DNA of 64,000 nucleotides from Clytia hemisphaerica (GCA_902728285.1 CACVBU010000871.1:186001-250000); one strand, 5' to 3'; shown: positions 47,904 to 58,612, numbered from the stretch's first letter. The notes: a model not told the origin generated them from the letters alone. A program made the numbers and translations.

Positions 47904-48512
47904 AAACAAACGACCATACCGGGAAATCAACTTTCTTCCTTTTCGACCATTTCTGGTCAACGAGTGATCCAAGAAACATCCAAATTTGACCCTGTTCTCC
48001 TTTATTCTGTCCTCTAGTGAATTGATTTGAACGTTATTCCACTGGGTACCTTTCCGTCAATTCAGTATATGACTGCTTTGATCCTTATCACCTACCCCCT
48101 ATGCCACCGCCCACCCCACCCTTCTAAATTGCGCGGCGCCGAAGGCCCGCAAAAGAAAGAGAAGACTCTGAACTATTTCAAAACGAGCTGTGAACGAGCT
48201 TTTAACTTCTTCTAGTTCCGGAGATATAACGATTTAAAATTTGAACCATTCAATTTTCTAAAAAATCTTAGAAAAAAAGAGCTTGGCACTTAAAGGGTTA
48301 AGGGAACTAATTTTCGCAGTAACTAGTTTTCACAGGAACCAATTGTCGCGAGAACTAATATTCGCATTTTGGGTGTCTACTGGGAAAATTAGTTCCCGTA
48401 AAAATTAGTTCTCTTGGTACATAAGAAGCCTTGAACCTTGGGTTTTTGCTAAAAAAACTTGTACTTTCCTTGGACACTCATTAAAAAATTTATTTAAAAC
48501 TTTATTTTCTAG

Positions 48513-48868
48513 CCAAGGAGTTACTAACACCGTTCATTGGAAAGGGGACACCAATAACGAATATTATAGACTATTAAATTATAGTCAAGGTAAATTAAAT
48601 TTCTGATTACATTTTATGTATATACAAATTTCTGCAATTCGCACGGAAAAAGGCAGATTTCCGCCTTTGAGTGTCCACCCTCGAATTAACTCCTTTTGTT
48701 ATCGATTAAAACATGTCAATCTGTTTTTCTTTTTCAGTAATGTGCTGGCCTCGACCACTTAATCCTCCACGTCAACCTTTGTCTTATCCTTCACCACTTC
48801 GTTTACTTAATCCTCCACGTCAACCTTTGTCTTATCCTCCACCACTTCGTCACTACCCATCTAAATGA
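48513..48868 (+). CDS. Last two exons of a Pro/Tyr-rich protein (5' part not found)
   Basis: Exon 48513-48589 follows a good acceptor (TTTATTTTCTAG) and reads QGVTNTVHWKGDTNNEYYRL before donor CAAG|GTAAAT. Exon 48738-48868 continues in frame (phase 1) with VMCWPRP and two 16-residue repeats LNPPRQPLSYPxPLRxx, ending HYPSK and TGA. The DNA repeat is 48 bp. The Pro/Tyr-rich tail recalls C-termini of RNA-binding proteins but shows no domain. No upstream exon or start could be assigned between 45270 and 48512. Confidence 0.5.
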
Positions 48869-48899
48869 ATAATTGTAAATAATTTGTAAATAGTATTTC

Positions 48900-49195
48900 A
48901 ATTCTCACAACCCTTTCTAACTGACTCGCTGGGACCCTTACCCACTAACCTACTGGAAAATTGGCCTAAAAATCGTTCTTGGGGGGAAAAAATTAAAGTT
49001 TTTGCCCCAAATTTCGGGGCAATCTTATCCCTGATGTGAATTTCAGTGTAGTTTTACCATTCCGCTTAAAAAAACAATACCACAAAAATCCCCCGACATT
49101 AAAAATTGGGAAATATCAATACTTCCATTAAAATTCATTCCCTCATTTCTATCCCCACAGGCTAAAAAAAACCCCAACAGGTCTGTGAGATTATT
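48900..49195. mobile_element. Degenerate ACACCCCC-family MITE
   Basis: The left end CTCACAACCCTTTC and the right CAGGTCTGTGAGA, with CCCACT...CTGGAAAA inside, match the 28701 family in outline; tips are eroded. It starts 32 bp after the stop of the preceding gene. Confidence 0.45.
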
Positions 49196-49379
49196 ATATC
49201 ACTTTTTAAAAAACTAAAATATTGTACAAATTCCATTATATTTTTTACTTTATATCATCTTTAAAAGTTTTTTTAGCATCCTACATTTAACTTTCCGAAC
49301 ATTCTTCGCAAGACATGGTTGAGGTTATTTTTCGATGGGACCCCTTACAGTACCACAGGAAAAGTCTACCAAAATAAGT

Positions 49380-49685
49380 ACACCCCTGTGTAACAGACCC
49401 GGTGGGACCCCCGCGCCACTGAGAAAATGAGCTTAAAATTCGTCCCCGGTTGAGGAAATTTCCTCAAATTTCGTCCCCATTAGGAAAAATGGAGTATTAC
49501 TATCTCCACTGTAAAGTTTTGGTCTGAATTTGCCGTCCCCACTGGATTTTTTGGACTGAAAACAATGGAAATAAATATCCCAGTTATAAAATTGAAAGGG
49601 ATTCTTAATCCCCACTGGGATATTTGTTCTCAATTTTATTCCCGCTGACCATGAAATTTCCACCAGGTCAGTGAGACAGGGGTGT
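49380..49685. mobile_element. ACACCCC-family MITE, diverged
   Basis: Left ACACCCCTGTGTAACAGACC; right GGTCAGTGAGACAGGGGTGT. About 306 bp. A further loose right end (CAGGGGTGT, about 49790) suggests a second overlapping copy. Confidence 0.55.
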
Positions 49686-49799
49686 ATAATTTAAGATCAC
49701 TCAGCTTCATTTCTTCACTGGGGCTATTATAGAGCATATTTTTTACCGGGTTATTCACTGGGGCGTATCTGACCGGGTCACTGATTCAGGGGTGTAATA

Positions 49800-51298
49800 C
49801 ATATGAAAAAACCCGAAAGACACAAAATATCCTGGAAAACATCATATATAAATAATATTATAAATATCAATATTCTAGGTCGGTCACCTGTTTTGTTGCT
49901 ACTGTACAGACCAGAATGTCAAATTTGTTAAGATCACAAATTGGGTTATTTCGGGTTAAACTTGTTTCTGATAGCTGATTTGTCGAATAAAAACATTTAC
50001 TTACGAAAAAAGTTTGGTCCCATGGGTATTTGGTACTTTACTGACGGGTCTGTAATATACACTTTGACCCCCTTCCAGAATAAAAGAGCTACTAAAGCTT
50101 TTGACTTGAAATTTTAACCTATGATAGGTCTTGACCAGACGATATACAAAATTTCAAGCCAGTCGGTTACGTAGGCCGTATTTTATGGACCATTCAGTAT
50201 TTTACCCAAAATGCTCACTTTCTGGAAAACCACCTGTCCAATTTCACTGAGAATTTGACATTAAGCTTCTATCATCACTACTTGTCGCTGGTTTAAATTT
50301 CAAGTCAATACCTTATTTCTATCCAGAGATATAAATTTTGGGCCTAAATTTGGCAATTAGAGCATGCATTTTTGGGCCTGTAAAATACACACATATAGCA
50401 GGTCAAAAGAATTTACCTCCATCCCCAAAATTATATGTCTTCAAAATTATATCTCTTAAGGAGTAGCAACAAAAAATTTGAGTAAAAAATATGAATGTGA
50501 AAAAAGTTTGAGGGTTGTCCTATTTTCAGCCTTTTTAAAGGATGGTGACGTCCTTGTGACGCAATGACGTCATAAATGATGGCGAAATTTTGCTCAGAGT
50601 TGACGATAAATATTTTGTTCACACTGGCAAAATTGCAAGTCGTTTGAATAAGTATTTCTAAAGTTGTCAAATATAGACCCCCAAAGATGCACGAAGGGTT
50701 AATATAATAAAGAATTTATTGAGACATTTAGCTTCTTTTTAAGTTTAATACTGCTTCAGATTTGGTTTAACATTGTTTCTTCATTTTTATCACAAAAAAT
50801 CAGAAAAGCCTTTAGCCTCTAATTCCTAGATATTTTGTATTTGGTTATAAATACTGCAAAATAAACGAATCTGGCAGGTGGCAGAAAAAATTGACACATC
50901 TAAAAATCATTTATTAAGTTGAGTTTATATGCAAAATTTCAAAGAAAATTATGAAGGTGAAAAAAAGTTCGACGGGGGTCCTTTCTTGACATTTTCAAAA
51001 TTTGTTGACATCATCATGTCATGATGACGTCATTAGAAATGACAAAATTTTGTCAGAAAGTGTCAATCCACATTCCCCACACACTGGCAAAATTTCATGA
51101 CAAAATTCAAAGTCATTGAAGATTTTCGTTCAGGAACCTTACTCTGTGGGAGCTGACTACCCCCCCCCAAGAAAAAATAAAAAAAAAATACAATTTTTTG
51201 TGAATGACAAATTTCAGAAGAATCTTGAAGATCATTCTAAAATAAATCCAAAACATAAGAGTGTCTTTTCTTTAACAGGCCCCCAGTTAACCAATGTT
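49800..51298. other. Gene-free; degenerate direct repeat of about 470 bp
   Basis: Segments around 50495-50650 and 50955-51115 share the order GTTTGAnGGnGTCCT, TGACGTCA, AAATTTTG, CACACTGGCAAAATT. No coding frame with a family motif. Confidence 0.4.
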
Positions 51299-51430
51299 CA
51301 CTCATTCACGCTTTTTTTGCAATTCATGCATACACGAAATCGGGGAAAAATCGTCATTTCACGCAATCACGCCAACAATATTCGCATTTCACGCATCACG
51401 CAGAGGACCAATTTTCAGACATTCACCCTA
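51299..51430. repeat. Partial duplication of the inner end of the right TIR
   Basis: CATTCACGCTTTTTTTGCAA...ATTCATGCA...GGGAAAAATCGTCATTT parallels the TIR's own inner end (51420-51482). The inner border of the right TIR has therefore been tandemly duplicated. Confidence 0.6.
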
Positions 51431-52121
51431 GTTTTTTTTCGCGATTCAAACATTCATGCAATCTGGGAAAATTCGCCATTTTTCAGGGGGTTAAATTCAA
51501 AAAAGGGGCATTCGAAGAGCTACTTTATCTGTTGGTAAAATACTTTATCTGTTGGTAAAATACTTTACCTGTTGGTATCGAAGTTGTCATGTGTAATTCT
51601 CATCACCACCGTTTATTTTGTCGGAGTTGACCACCACACCCTCTTTGTATCAGTTATCTATAAAAACAACTTTTTATTCTAAACAAAATATCAAAATGTT
51701 ATAACTCTTTAAAAACAATGTATTTCTTATTAACAGAGAATGCTTATTTATTAAGCCGTTCTTTTAAATCAAAATACAATGGGGTTGTCAGAGCAACATA
51801 ATTACCAGCTAGTACAGAGAGTATTCTATTAAGTCGTCTCTTTAAAAAATAAAAGATCCTTCTCCTATTAAAGAGACAATTATCTCTTTTGTTAACGTGA
51901 TGATAAGAGAGGAGAAGAAAAAACTAATTGGGTTAATTGTTCGTTTCCATGGCGATATAAGAGACGAATGAAGGAAAGAAATGTCTGAGCGGCACTCCTT
52001 TGTAACCAATTATAAAAACAATAGATCAAAGAGTGCGATATGTTGAGAAGTTGAAACTATCAATTCTAGAATAGATAGCTATATTTGAAAAAAAGTAGCT
52101 ATTTCTCTATAAGATAATGTT
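51431..52121 (-). repeat. Right terminal inverted repeat of the giant element (691 bp)
   Basis: Reverse complement of 9396-10069. It is 17 bp longer mainly because ACTTTATCTGTTGGTAAAAT is tandemly duplicated at 51521-51560. Scattered single-base differences (for example CCACCGTTTATTTTG here against CCCCCGTTTATGTTG on the left) show the two ends have begun to diverge. Confidence 0.92.
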
Positions 52122-52125
52122 GTAG
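52122..52125. repeat. Target-site duplication GTAG, right copy
   Basis: Follows the right tip GATAATGTT directly and matches 9392-9395. Confidence 0.8.
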
Positions 52126-53156
52126 TGGTCCAAGCACAGATCCTTGGGGAACACCAGAGATGACTTCTGACCTTTCTGATAGTGTGTAGTCAACAGAGAC
52201 TTGTTGCGTTCTACCTGTTAGAAAGGATTTGATCCAAGCAAGCAGTTTGCCTTTGATGCCATTGGTTTTAATTTTGTTCAGAAGAATGGTATGGTTGACT
52301 CTGTCGAAAGCCTTGCTAAAGTCAAGGTAGATCACGTCCACATTATTGCCGTTTTCTCTATGGTGGATAAGTCGTTCTGTGTGAGAGAGAAGTTGGCTCA
52401 GGCAGGATCTACCAGATCTGAAACCATGTTGGTTGCAATTAAAAAGATTGTTGTCTTCAAGATGTTTTTGTATCTTACTTCTGACAATTTTTTTGAAAAT
52501 TTTTGAGACATTCGAAGTTAAAGCGACTGGTCTATAGTTTTCTGGTAAACCTTGATTGCCTTTTTTGAAGATTGGTGTGATGTAGTTTGATTTCAGTAGA
52601 TGGGGAGTTTGACTTTTGTCTAGAATATTTCTCCAGATAAGACAAAGAGGAGTTGCAAGTTGTTGTTTGGCTTTTTTGAGCAGGATGGCAGGGAAACCAT
52701 CAGGTCCAGGGGCAGAGTTTGAAGATAGGGTGTTGATTTCGTTGATAAAATCAGCTTCTGTGAGGTCTATATCACATAGTTGAGAAGTGTTGTTGTCATT
52801 TTCATTCAGGTCGTATCTCTCCAATGGTTGAGTAAAGACAGAACTGTATTGGTTCTGAAGTATGTTAGCCATACGTTTACTGTCATTTGTAAGTTCATTT
52901 GTTGACGGATCTATTAAGGGTCCAACCTTGGGTTTATGCTTTGAAAACTTCTTTGCATAGGCATAGAAATATTTAGGATTAGATTTAATTTTTGAAGTAG
53001 CATCAAGTTCTTGCTTTTGTCTTTCATTTATGTGTGACTGTTGAAGCTTGAGTTCAATATCGATAAGTTTCTGTGCGGTTTTGTTCGTTCGATGCTTTTT
53101 TTTTTAATTTTGATCTATTACGCATTAAAACACGTCTGTCTCTTGGGATTATTTTA
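52126..53156 (-). pseudogene. CR1-like LINE-A, middle part: reverse-transcriptase fingers and palm
   Basis: Minus-strand RT with SSNSAPGPDGFPAILLKKA, PIFKKGNQGLPENYRPVAL, YLDFSKAFDRVNH (first catalytic Asp) and SGVPQGSVLGPL, then cut by the giant element. The catalytic FADD follows 42.7 kb away at 9300. A one-base slip in the A-run near 53100-53110 shifts the frame. Upstream it begins KIIPRDRRVLMRN, continuous with 56200 after removal of the 53157-56199 insertion. Confidence 0.88.
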
Positions 53157-55219
53157 CTAGCAAGTAGCTGTCGCTATGAATGCCCCGCCGATAGCAGATA
53201 TTAGCCCAGAGGAACTTAGCCATGAAGAGAGCAAGGGAATCATAATCAGACTATAAATTGGTGAAGTGAGTCTTCATAAAAAGTGCTCAATGTTACTAGA
53301 GCTGTTTAAAGCTAAGAAACACGAGCCGATGCGGTTAAAATTTTCTCAGTAAGATCCATACATAACGAAAGTGTCAATCCAAAAAAAAACATGTTAAATC
53401 TACACTTTCTGATGCAAAGTGACCTAAATTAAAACCATTAAAGATTTCGCAACATGAACTAGAATGATATCAAAGTTGATTTTCTATTCAATCACCAGAT
53501 AAAAAAACACTTTTGAAAACCCAAACATAAGAATGTGTACTGTGAAACTGAAAGTGCTTCCCTCCCATAAAGAATACATAATGCAGATTAAAGGCGAATT
53601 CCATGAAATTGAATACAATTTCAGTCATTTGATTTGATATTTAAAAAGTAAGTAACTTTGGACTGGTGGGATACTGTAGATATAATTTATTTGTATCATA
53701 AAGGTTACTGAAAATTATCTGAAAAACTTTAACAATCTTTATACGTGTTTCTGCAAAAAGTTTTTAGTTAGAAAAAAAATTTCTTATTGGTTACTAAAGA
53801 TATGAATTTGCTCTAAAGATATATGCTCTCAAAATTGGCAGTTGAATCAGATACTTTTAATAAAGGTATTAATTTTCAGGGATTAAAAATTTTCCCGATT
53901 TCACAGCCTTTGTTCTTATTTACGAAAGACTATAATTAAAATAAAATCCTAAGAAAATCTGAAAAGGTGCCTTCAGCGAAAATTAGTCACCTTGAAAATA
54001 TTAAAACATCATCTAATCCGCCACTATACACAATTTTTTCTATTGCTGTAATCCACTTCCACTTCCCTGGCAAGCAAGAAAGCGGAGATTCTTCAACAAA
54101 ATGACTGTTAATACATAAAAATACCAAAACTTATTTTATCACTTTTTGAAAATAACTTAACGTGGGAAAACACGAAAATAAGTCCTTGCAAAAAGCTTAA
54201 ATTTTGTGGATAGTGGATGCCCAACCGTGAGTATAAATTAATGGTAGAATAAATTATTATGCGGAATTAATCAATGTGACTGGCTGAAAAATTGCCAAAT
54301 TCAAATAATGCGAATTAGGGCCTAATTAATTAAAAATCCTGCATTAATTTATCCTCGCATAAATTCATACTCTTAAGGTAATTCCTGCGAAATATAAATT
54401 GATCCAATTAAAGTAGTGCCAGACTTTGTATTTCAACAATGTGTTTGTTTCGCTCCCATAAAAACAGATTCATCTTGTCTTCAATCCATATGTTTTGAAA
54501 ATAAAGGCTAAGGGAATTTCAGATACCGTGTCCCGTTGTAACCACCGTCAACATGGTTAAAAACTTTTCACTTCACAAACAGGTAGGTACAACATTGTGT
54601 TTGTATTTTATTGGACGTCTGGTTCTAAAAAGTCAAAAAGTTTGTTCAGTTTTAATTTGAGCAAAGTACGCTCCTGCGTTCAACATCAACAAGGTACAGT
54701 CTGACAGTGTGCAGTGGTGATATTAGTAGAGAGTGTTCGAGTCTGTTCATAATATGAGGCTAAAAATCTTCCGCATACATACACACAAAGTAAAGTACCG
54801 TTCTGGCACACTGACATAAACAGCATTTTTAAAGTTTGCTAAAGCTTCAATATTGGCGTAAAGAATTATTCACAAAATAGCATCAAATACAGTACTCCAT
54901 ATAATCCATCGTTTTTCAGCTTTTGTTCTGCTTCTGTTTACATTTTTCTGCTCGCTGATCCCAGTGTGCTTCAAATGTCCACGAGAATGAATCAGTTCAT
55001 GTTAGTCATAGTATATTCTCATTGGCATGTCTCACTTTCACTAAACCTTCTCAATGTTTGTACCCAGTTTTTGGCACGTTTTGGCGCAAGGCTTAAAAAA
55101 TTATAAATTTAATTTCCTTCAAAATGAAGTCACTATATAGGTAAACAATATGAATTAACAGTCAATTTCCCTTTTTTCTATGCCTTTATAATATCAGTAG
55201 GGTTTCAGTAGAGCAGCGC

Positions 55220-55565
55220 AGGACCCTGCCGACGCACCGGATTGTCCGGTGTATTTGTCCGGTGGCAAAAAGTATCCTTTCGATACACCGGATGCAATAA
55301 GTCCGGTGTCAGTCCGGTGTTGCATACAGGGAATTTTAGACGCCGGACATTTACGAAACAAAAAATTAAGAAACACCGGACGCACCGGACTGGTCATGTC
55401 CGGTGTTTTGATTGTCCGGTGGAAAAAAATATCGTTCTTCAACACCGGACATCCGACTTCCTTAAGTCCGGTGTAGAGATTGTCCGGTTGTAAAAAAAAT
55501 TCTCATTTTACACCGGACTTTCGCGTGTCCGGTGTTCGTTAAGTCCGGTGCGTCGGCAGGGTCCT
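55220..55565. mobile_element. hAT-type MITE, 346 bp, 8-bp TSD AGCAGCGC
   Basis: The tips AGGACCCTGCCGACGCACCG and inverted are flanked by AGCAGCGC at 55212-55219 and 55566-55573. The body repeats CACCGGAC/GTCCGGTG many times, giving spurious frames on both strands. Confidence 0.88.
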
Positions 55566-55588
55566 AGCAGCGCATAACTGGGGTGTGT

Positions 55589-55799
55589 AGGACACTGCCA
55601 ACGCACCAGACTTAAGGAACACCGGACACGCCAAAGTCCGGTGTAAAATGAGAATTTTTTTTACCATTTTGTTTCTTAAATGTCCGGCGTCCAAAATTCC
55701 CTGTATGCAACACCGGACTTATTGCGTCCGGTGTAGCGAAAGGATACTTTTTGCCACCGGACATATACACCGGACAGTCCGGTGCGTCGGCAGGGTCCT
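55589..55799. mobile_element. hAT-type MITE, 211 bp, 8-bp TSD GGGTGTGT
   Basis: Shortened relative of the neighbouring element, in reverse order of subrepeats, flanked by GGGTGTGT at 55581-55588 and 55800-55807. Only 23 bp separate the two elements, so the family inserted twice at almost the same place. Confidence 0.85.
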
Positions 55800-56199
55800 G
55801 GGTGTGTGTAGCACACTGTCATTGATTGAAGATGTCGTCCATTCTGACAATTGTATAAGGTTTGATCCAATATCAGTAGTTTCATAGTTATTCATTTAGT
55901 AGCAAACAATGTCCCTCAAGTAAATCCAGTTGAGCAACTACGTTAAAAAGATATTAACCAAGCTGAAATCTTGTGTGCTGTTTGTTGTTTGTGAAAGGAA
56001 AGCTTAGCTGTGTGGACTGGCAGTGCAGACGGGACTTTCGATTTCTCGCTTTCACAAATGCTCTGTGTAAAATGCACGAAAGTTAAAAAAATATCACGAA
56101 AAAAATCGTACGAAACAACATGAATCATGAACATGAATATTTTTCTGGCGAGCAAGTCCGCTACGTGAAGCAACAAAAGCCCCTGCGGGGCAATAAGAA

Positions 56200-57250
56200 T
56201 GTTTTGGTTTTCGAGCTGGTACTTTGTTTGCTGAAATAACTGATATACACTTATCAATAAAAGTTTCGTATTGTTTCTCTGGGTCTGAGGTTGAGTACAA
56301 AGTCTTACGCCAGTCAATACATTGTAAATCTTTGTTTATGGCTTCCCAATTTATGTTTTTGTTAAGAAAATTAAAATTATCGAATTTGCTGTTCAAAGTC
56401 TTTTTGTTTTCAACCTTTCTTGTTTCAGTAAAAGTCAAATGTGTTAAAATGTCTATTAAGTGATGATCTGAATGAACTGTAGGAATAACATCATAATCAA
56501 ATATCATTTCATGATTGTTTGTCAATAGAAAGTCTAAAATATTTCCATCTGAATGAGTTTCTTTGTGAATGGATTGATTCAGGTTTAGGTGTATCATGAA
56601 ATCTTGTAAAGCATTTAAAAGTTGTTTATTGCAATTTTCAGTTGGGGTGTATCTGTCATTGATTAAGGTATGAGGGATGTTGAAATCACCGCAGATTACA
56701 ATGTCTGGGGTGTAATCTTGAAGTGATTCAATTTTTGATATTGTAGAAGAAATCAATTGGATAAATTCTGGGGCGTCCGATTTATGGAGTTTGTTTGTTG
56801 GTTGCCTGTAAACAATGCCAAGAACAATATTGAGTTGTTTAGAGTAGAGTAAAAGGGCTTCGTTGACTCCATTTGAGAATTCCAGTAGTGGAGTGAAAAA
56901 AGGGGCAACATCTTCACGAATGTATAATGCAACACTGCCACTGTATCTACCATGTTTGGCTTTTGGTCGATTTCGATCCTTTCTAAAAATTCTATAACCT
57001 TGTATCTCAAGCTCAGCTTTATTGTGATGTTTCGACAACCAAGTTTCAGTTATACCTAAAAATATTTGATTGTCAGTGTGTAGAATGTCACGTAGGTATG
57101 GAACTGATGACGGTTTTGTTTGTGGGCACAAGCCTTGGATATTAAGAAATGAATATTTTGTTATTGGTGTAACGTTGGATAGTGATGGTTCGGTAGATGG
57201 TTTGTTCGGTTGAAATTCAGGTTTTTGGATTGCATCAATGGTTGTGGAAG
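56200..57250 (-). pseudogene. LINE-A ORF2 N-terminus: APE-type endonuclease
   Basis: Reads NVTPITKYSFLNIQGLCP, FLGITETWLSKHHNKAEL, SVALYIREDV, VICGDFNIPHT, ILDFLLTNN and TVHSDHHLIDI, the catalytic Glu, Asp-Asn and Asp-His of apurinic-type LINE endonucleases. The frame overlaps the end of ORF1 by about 100 bases without an obvious ATG, so ORF2 may be expressed by re-initiation or frameshift. It stops at 56200, where the 3.0-kb insertion begins. Confidence 0.88.
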
Positions 57251-58612
57251 GATTGGAGGATGGAATCTTAGTTGATTGTTCTGATGATTTGGAAGTTGAG
57301 GTGGCTGTTTCATTTCGTCTCGTATCAGTGACAGCATTTCTGTTCTGAAATTGTCCAGTAGTTTCTGAAAATCCAGCTGTTGAAGGGTGTTTGGTGAGCT
57401 GATCTTTCTTTGTGTAGGGGGCTTGCGCTTGGTGCCTTTTACATGAACAAAATTACAGTTGTCATTAAAGCACTGACTTATTTTGATTGATGATGAACAC
57501 ATTCTTGGATGGAAATGAGGGCATTTTGTTCCTGCGTTGCATCCTTTAGGGCTTTTGTTGCCATGTCTCATCAGCTTCGGACAAGCTTTTGGATGTTTGT
57601 ACTTGCAGCCGTTTCCTTTAATACCATGTTTGCATTTTCCCTTTTTATAGAAAATGCAAATAAGTTCCTCGTTTTCGTTATTTTGAGAAAGGTTTTCTTT
57701 TGGAGAAAAGTCACTGCTTTTTGAAAAATTGTTATTTTGTGAATTTGTTTCTGTGATATTTTCTGAGGTAAGCATGATACTGTTTTGGATTTTTCTTTGA
57801 AATTTATTTCGCATAAACTCAGTTCTTCCTAGGTAGATATCACTGTCCTGTCTGTTGGTGACAACAATATTTGGTGATAATGGTATATGCGGAAGAGTTC
57901 TTCTTGGTGATGGAATACTAACATTTTGGTTAATATCTTTAATTGTATTAGGAGATCGTTCATGTAATATGGTTCTTTTTGGTGATGGAAGACTGGTGCG
58001 TTCAAGAATAGATTTTGTTTTAATTGCAGTAGATTCTTCTTGGAACTTGGTTGGTGGTGAAGTTTCGTGATTATCACTGGTTTGAGGTTTGGAGTTTGGA
58101 AAGTTGGCAATTTTCGTTTGGCATAATGTGCATATGTAACAGACACCTGGAATGTTGAATATGGGAAATCTCAATTCTTTGTTTTCATTCATTAAGTTCA
58201 TACTTTTGAGATGGTCAATATAGCACTGTTTGTGAACCTCTTGGCCACACACAATACAGTTAATAAATGGTTGATGATCGAGTTTGATTCTGTATGGTTC
58301 AGTGCAGATTTGACAAATGTCTTCAAAATAATTTTTTATTTTTAGGCAAAGCTTCTTGACAGCTTCATCTTTAAGTCGGATGGTGTCGACAGGAGCTTTG
58401 GATAGAAAAGATAGAGTGTCCATAATAACGTCCTTGTTGAACGACGATTTCAGAGAATTTATGTTTTTTTTCGTTGGATTTTCTGGATTGTATGATCTGA
58501 GGCAATCTCTGATTTTAGGTGTTGAAGCCTGCTCTGCAAGTTCAGCGAGGGATGTTTTCCAGCCTTGAATCACGTCCGAAGAGACACCGTTAACTTCAGT
58601 AGATTTAGACAT
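57161..58612 (-). CDS. LINE-A ORF1 protein, PHD-like plus CCCH zinc fingers, 483 aa
   Basis: Intact frame from ATG 58612 (MSKSTEVNGV) to TAA 57161. A PHD/RING-like Cys-rich domain lies at about residues 100-170 (DICQICTEPYR; CIVCGQEVHKQCY; CYICTLC). A Ser/Pro-rich linker with SLPSPKRT-type repeats follows. A row of CCCH-type fingers lies at about 320-395 (CIFYKKGKCKHG; CPHFHPRMC; CNFVHVKGTKRK). The C-terminus is Gln/His/Asn-rich. Such proteins bind the LINE RNA and chaperone it. A PHD in ORF1 is known from CR1-type elements; adding CCCH fingers is less usual. It was probably able to function until the later insertions broke ORF2. Confidence 0.82.
   Translation of the reverse strand: MSKSTEVNGVSSDVIQGWKTSLAELAEQASTPKIRDCLRSYNPENPTKKNINSLKSSFNKDVIMDTLSFLSKAPVDTIRLKDEAVKKLCLKIKNYFEDICQICTEPYRIKLDHQPFINCIVCGQEVHKQCYIDHLKSMNLMNENKELRFPIFNIPGVCYICTLCQTKIANFPNSKPQTSDNHETSPPTKFQEESTAIKTKSILERTSLPSPKRTILHERSPNTIKDINQNVSIPSPRRTLPHIPLSPNIVVTNRQDSDIYLGRTEFMRNKFQRKIQNSIMLTSENITETNSQNNNFSKSSDFSPKENLSQNNENEELICIFYKKGKCKHGIKGNGCKYKHPKACPKLMRHGNKSPKGCNAGTKCPHFHPRMCSSSIKISQCFNDNCNFVHVKGTKRKPPTQRKISSPNTLQQLDFQKLLDNFRTEMLSLIRDEMKQPPQLPNHQNNQLRFHPPILPQPLMQSKNLNFNRTNHLPNHHYPTLHQ

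Larger units (their letters stand above)
9396..52121. mobile_element. Candidate giant terminal-inverted-repeat transposon, 42.7 kb
   Basis: The two ends are long, nearly identical inverted repeats, with tips AACATTATC and GATAATGTT, flanked by GTAG. The flanks are the two halves of one LINE reverse transcriptase; joining them after removing one GTAG gives GGA CCA CTA CTG TTT (GPLLF) in frame. The interior holds a putative DDE nuclease gene, a Boule-like gene, a coiled-coil gene, an F-box gene, two small TATA-driven genes and many nested repeats. The absence of recognisable polymerase B, integrase or capsid genes and the 4-bp duplication separate it from Mavericks/Polintons. It could instead be a composite, in which smaller elements or host DNA entered a shorter founder. 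The end structure is directly visible; unit mobility is inferred. Confidence 0.8.
53157..56199 (-). mobile_element. 3.0-kb insertion in LINE-A, possible Helitron-like element
   Basis: Removing it joins CCAAAACA to TAAAATAATCCC and restores PKHKIIPRD in frame. On the LINE strand the insert starts TTCTTATTGCCCCGCAGGGG, with a GCCCC/GGGGC hairpin, and ends GCTACTTGCTAG after a short GCTAT/ATAGC stem. An A/T target, CTAG end and no duplication suit a Helitron, but the start is TTC rather than TC and no Rep/helicase gene is present. Apart from two MITEs (55220-55565, 55589-55799) no gene was found in it. Confidence 0.6.

Noticed and set aside
9396..52121. Maverick/Polinton or other virus-derived giant element
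   Set aside because: No protein-primed DNA polymerase, retroviral-type integrase, packaging ATPase, protease or capsid frame was found, and the duplication is 4 bp rather than the 6 bp typical of Mavericks.
9396..52121. Two independent solo-TIR insertions rather than one unit
   Set aside because: The two flanks are complementary halves of one LINE, broken at the same codons, with the same 4-bp repeat and an exactly restored frame; independent events would not give this.
55194..55885. Several 70-80-codon frames on both strands
   Set aside because: All are read-through of the CACCGGAC inverted arrays of two MITEs.
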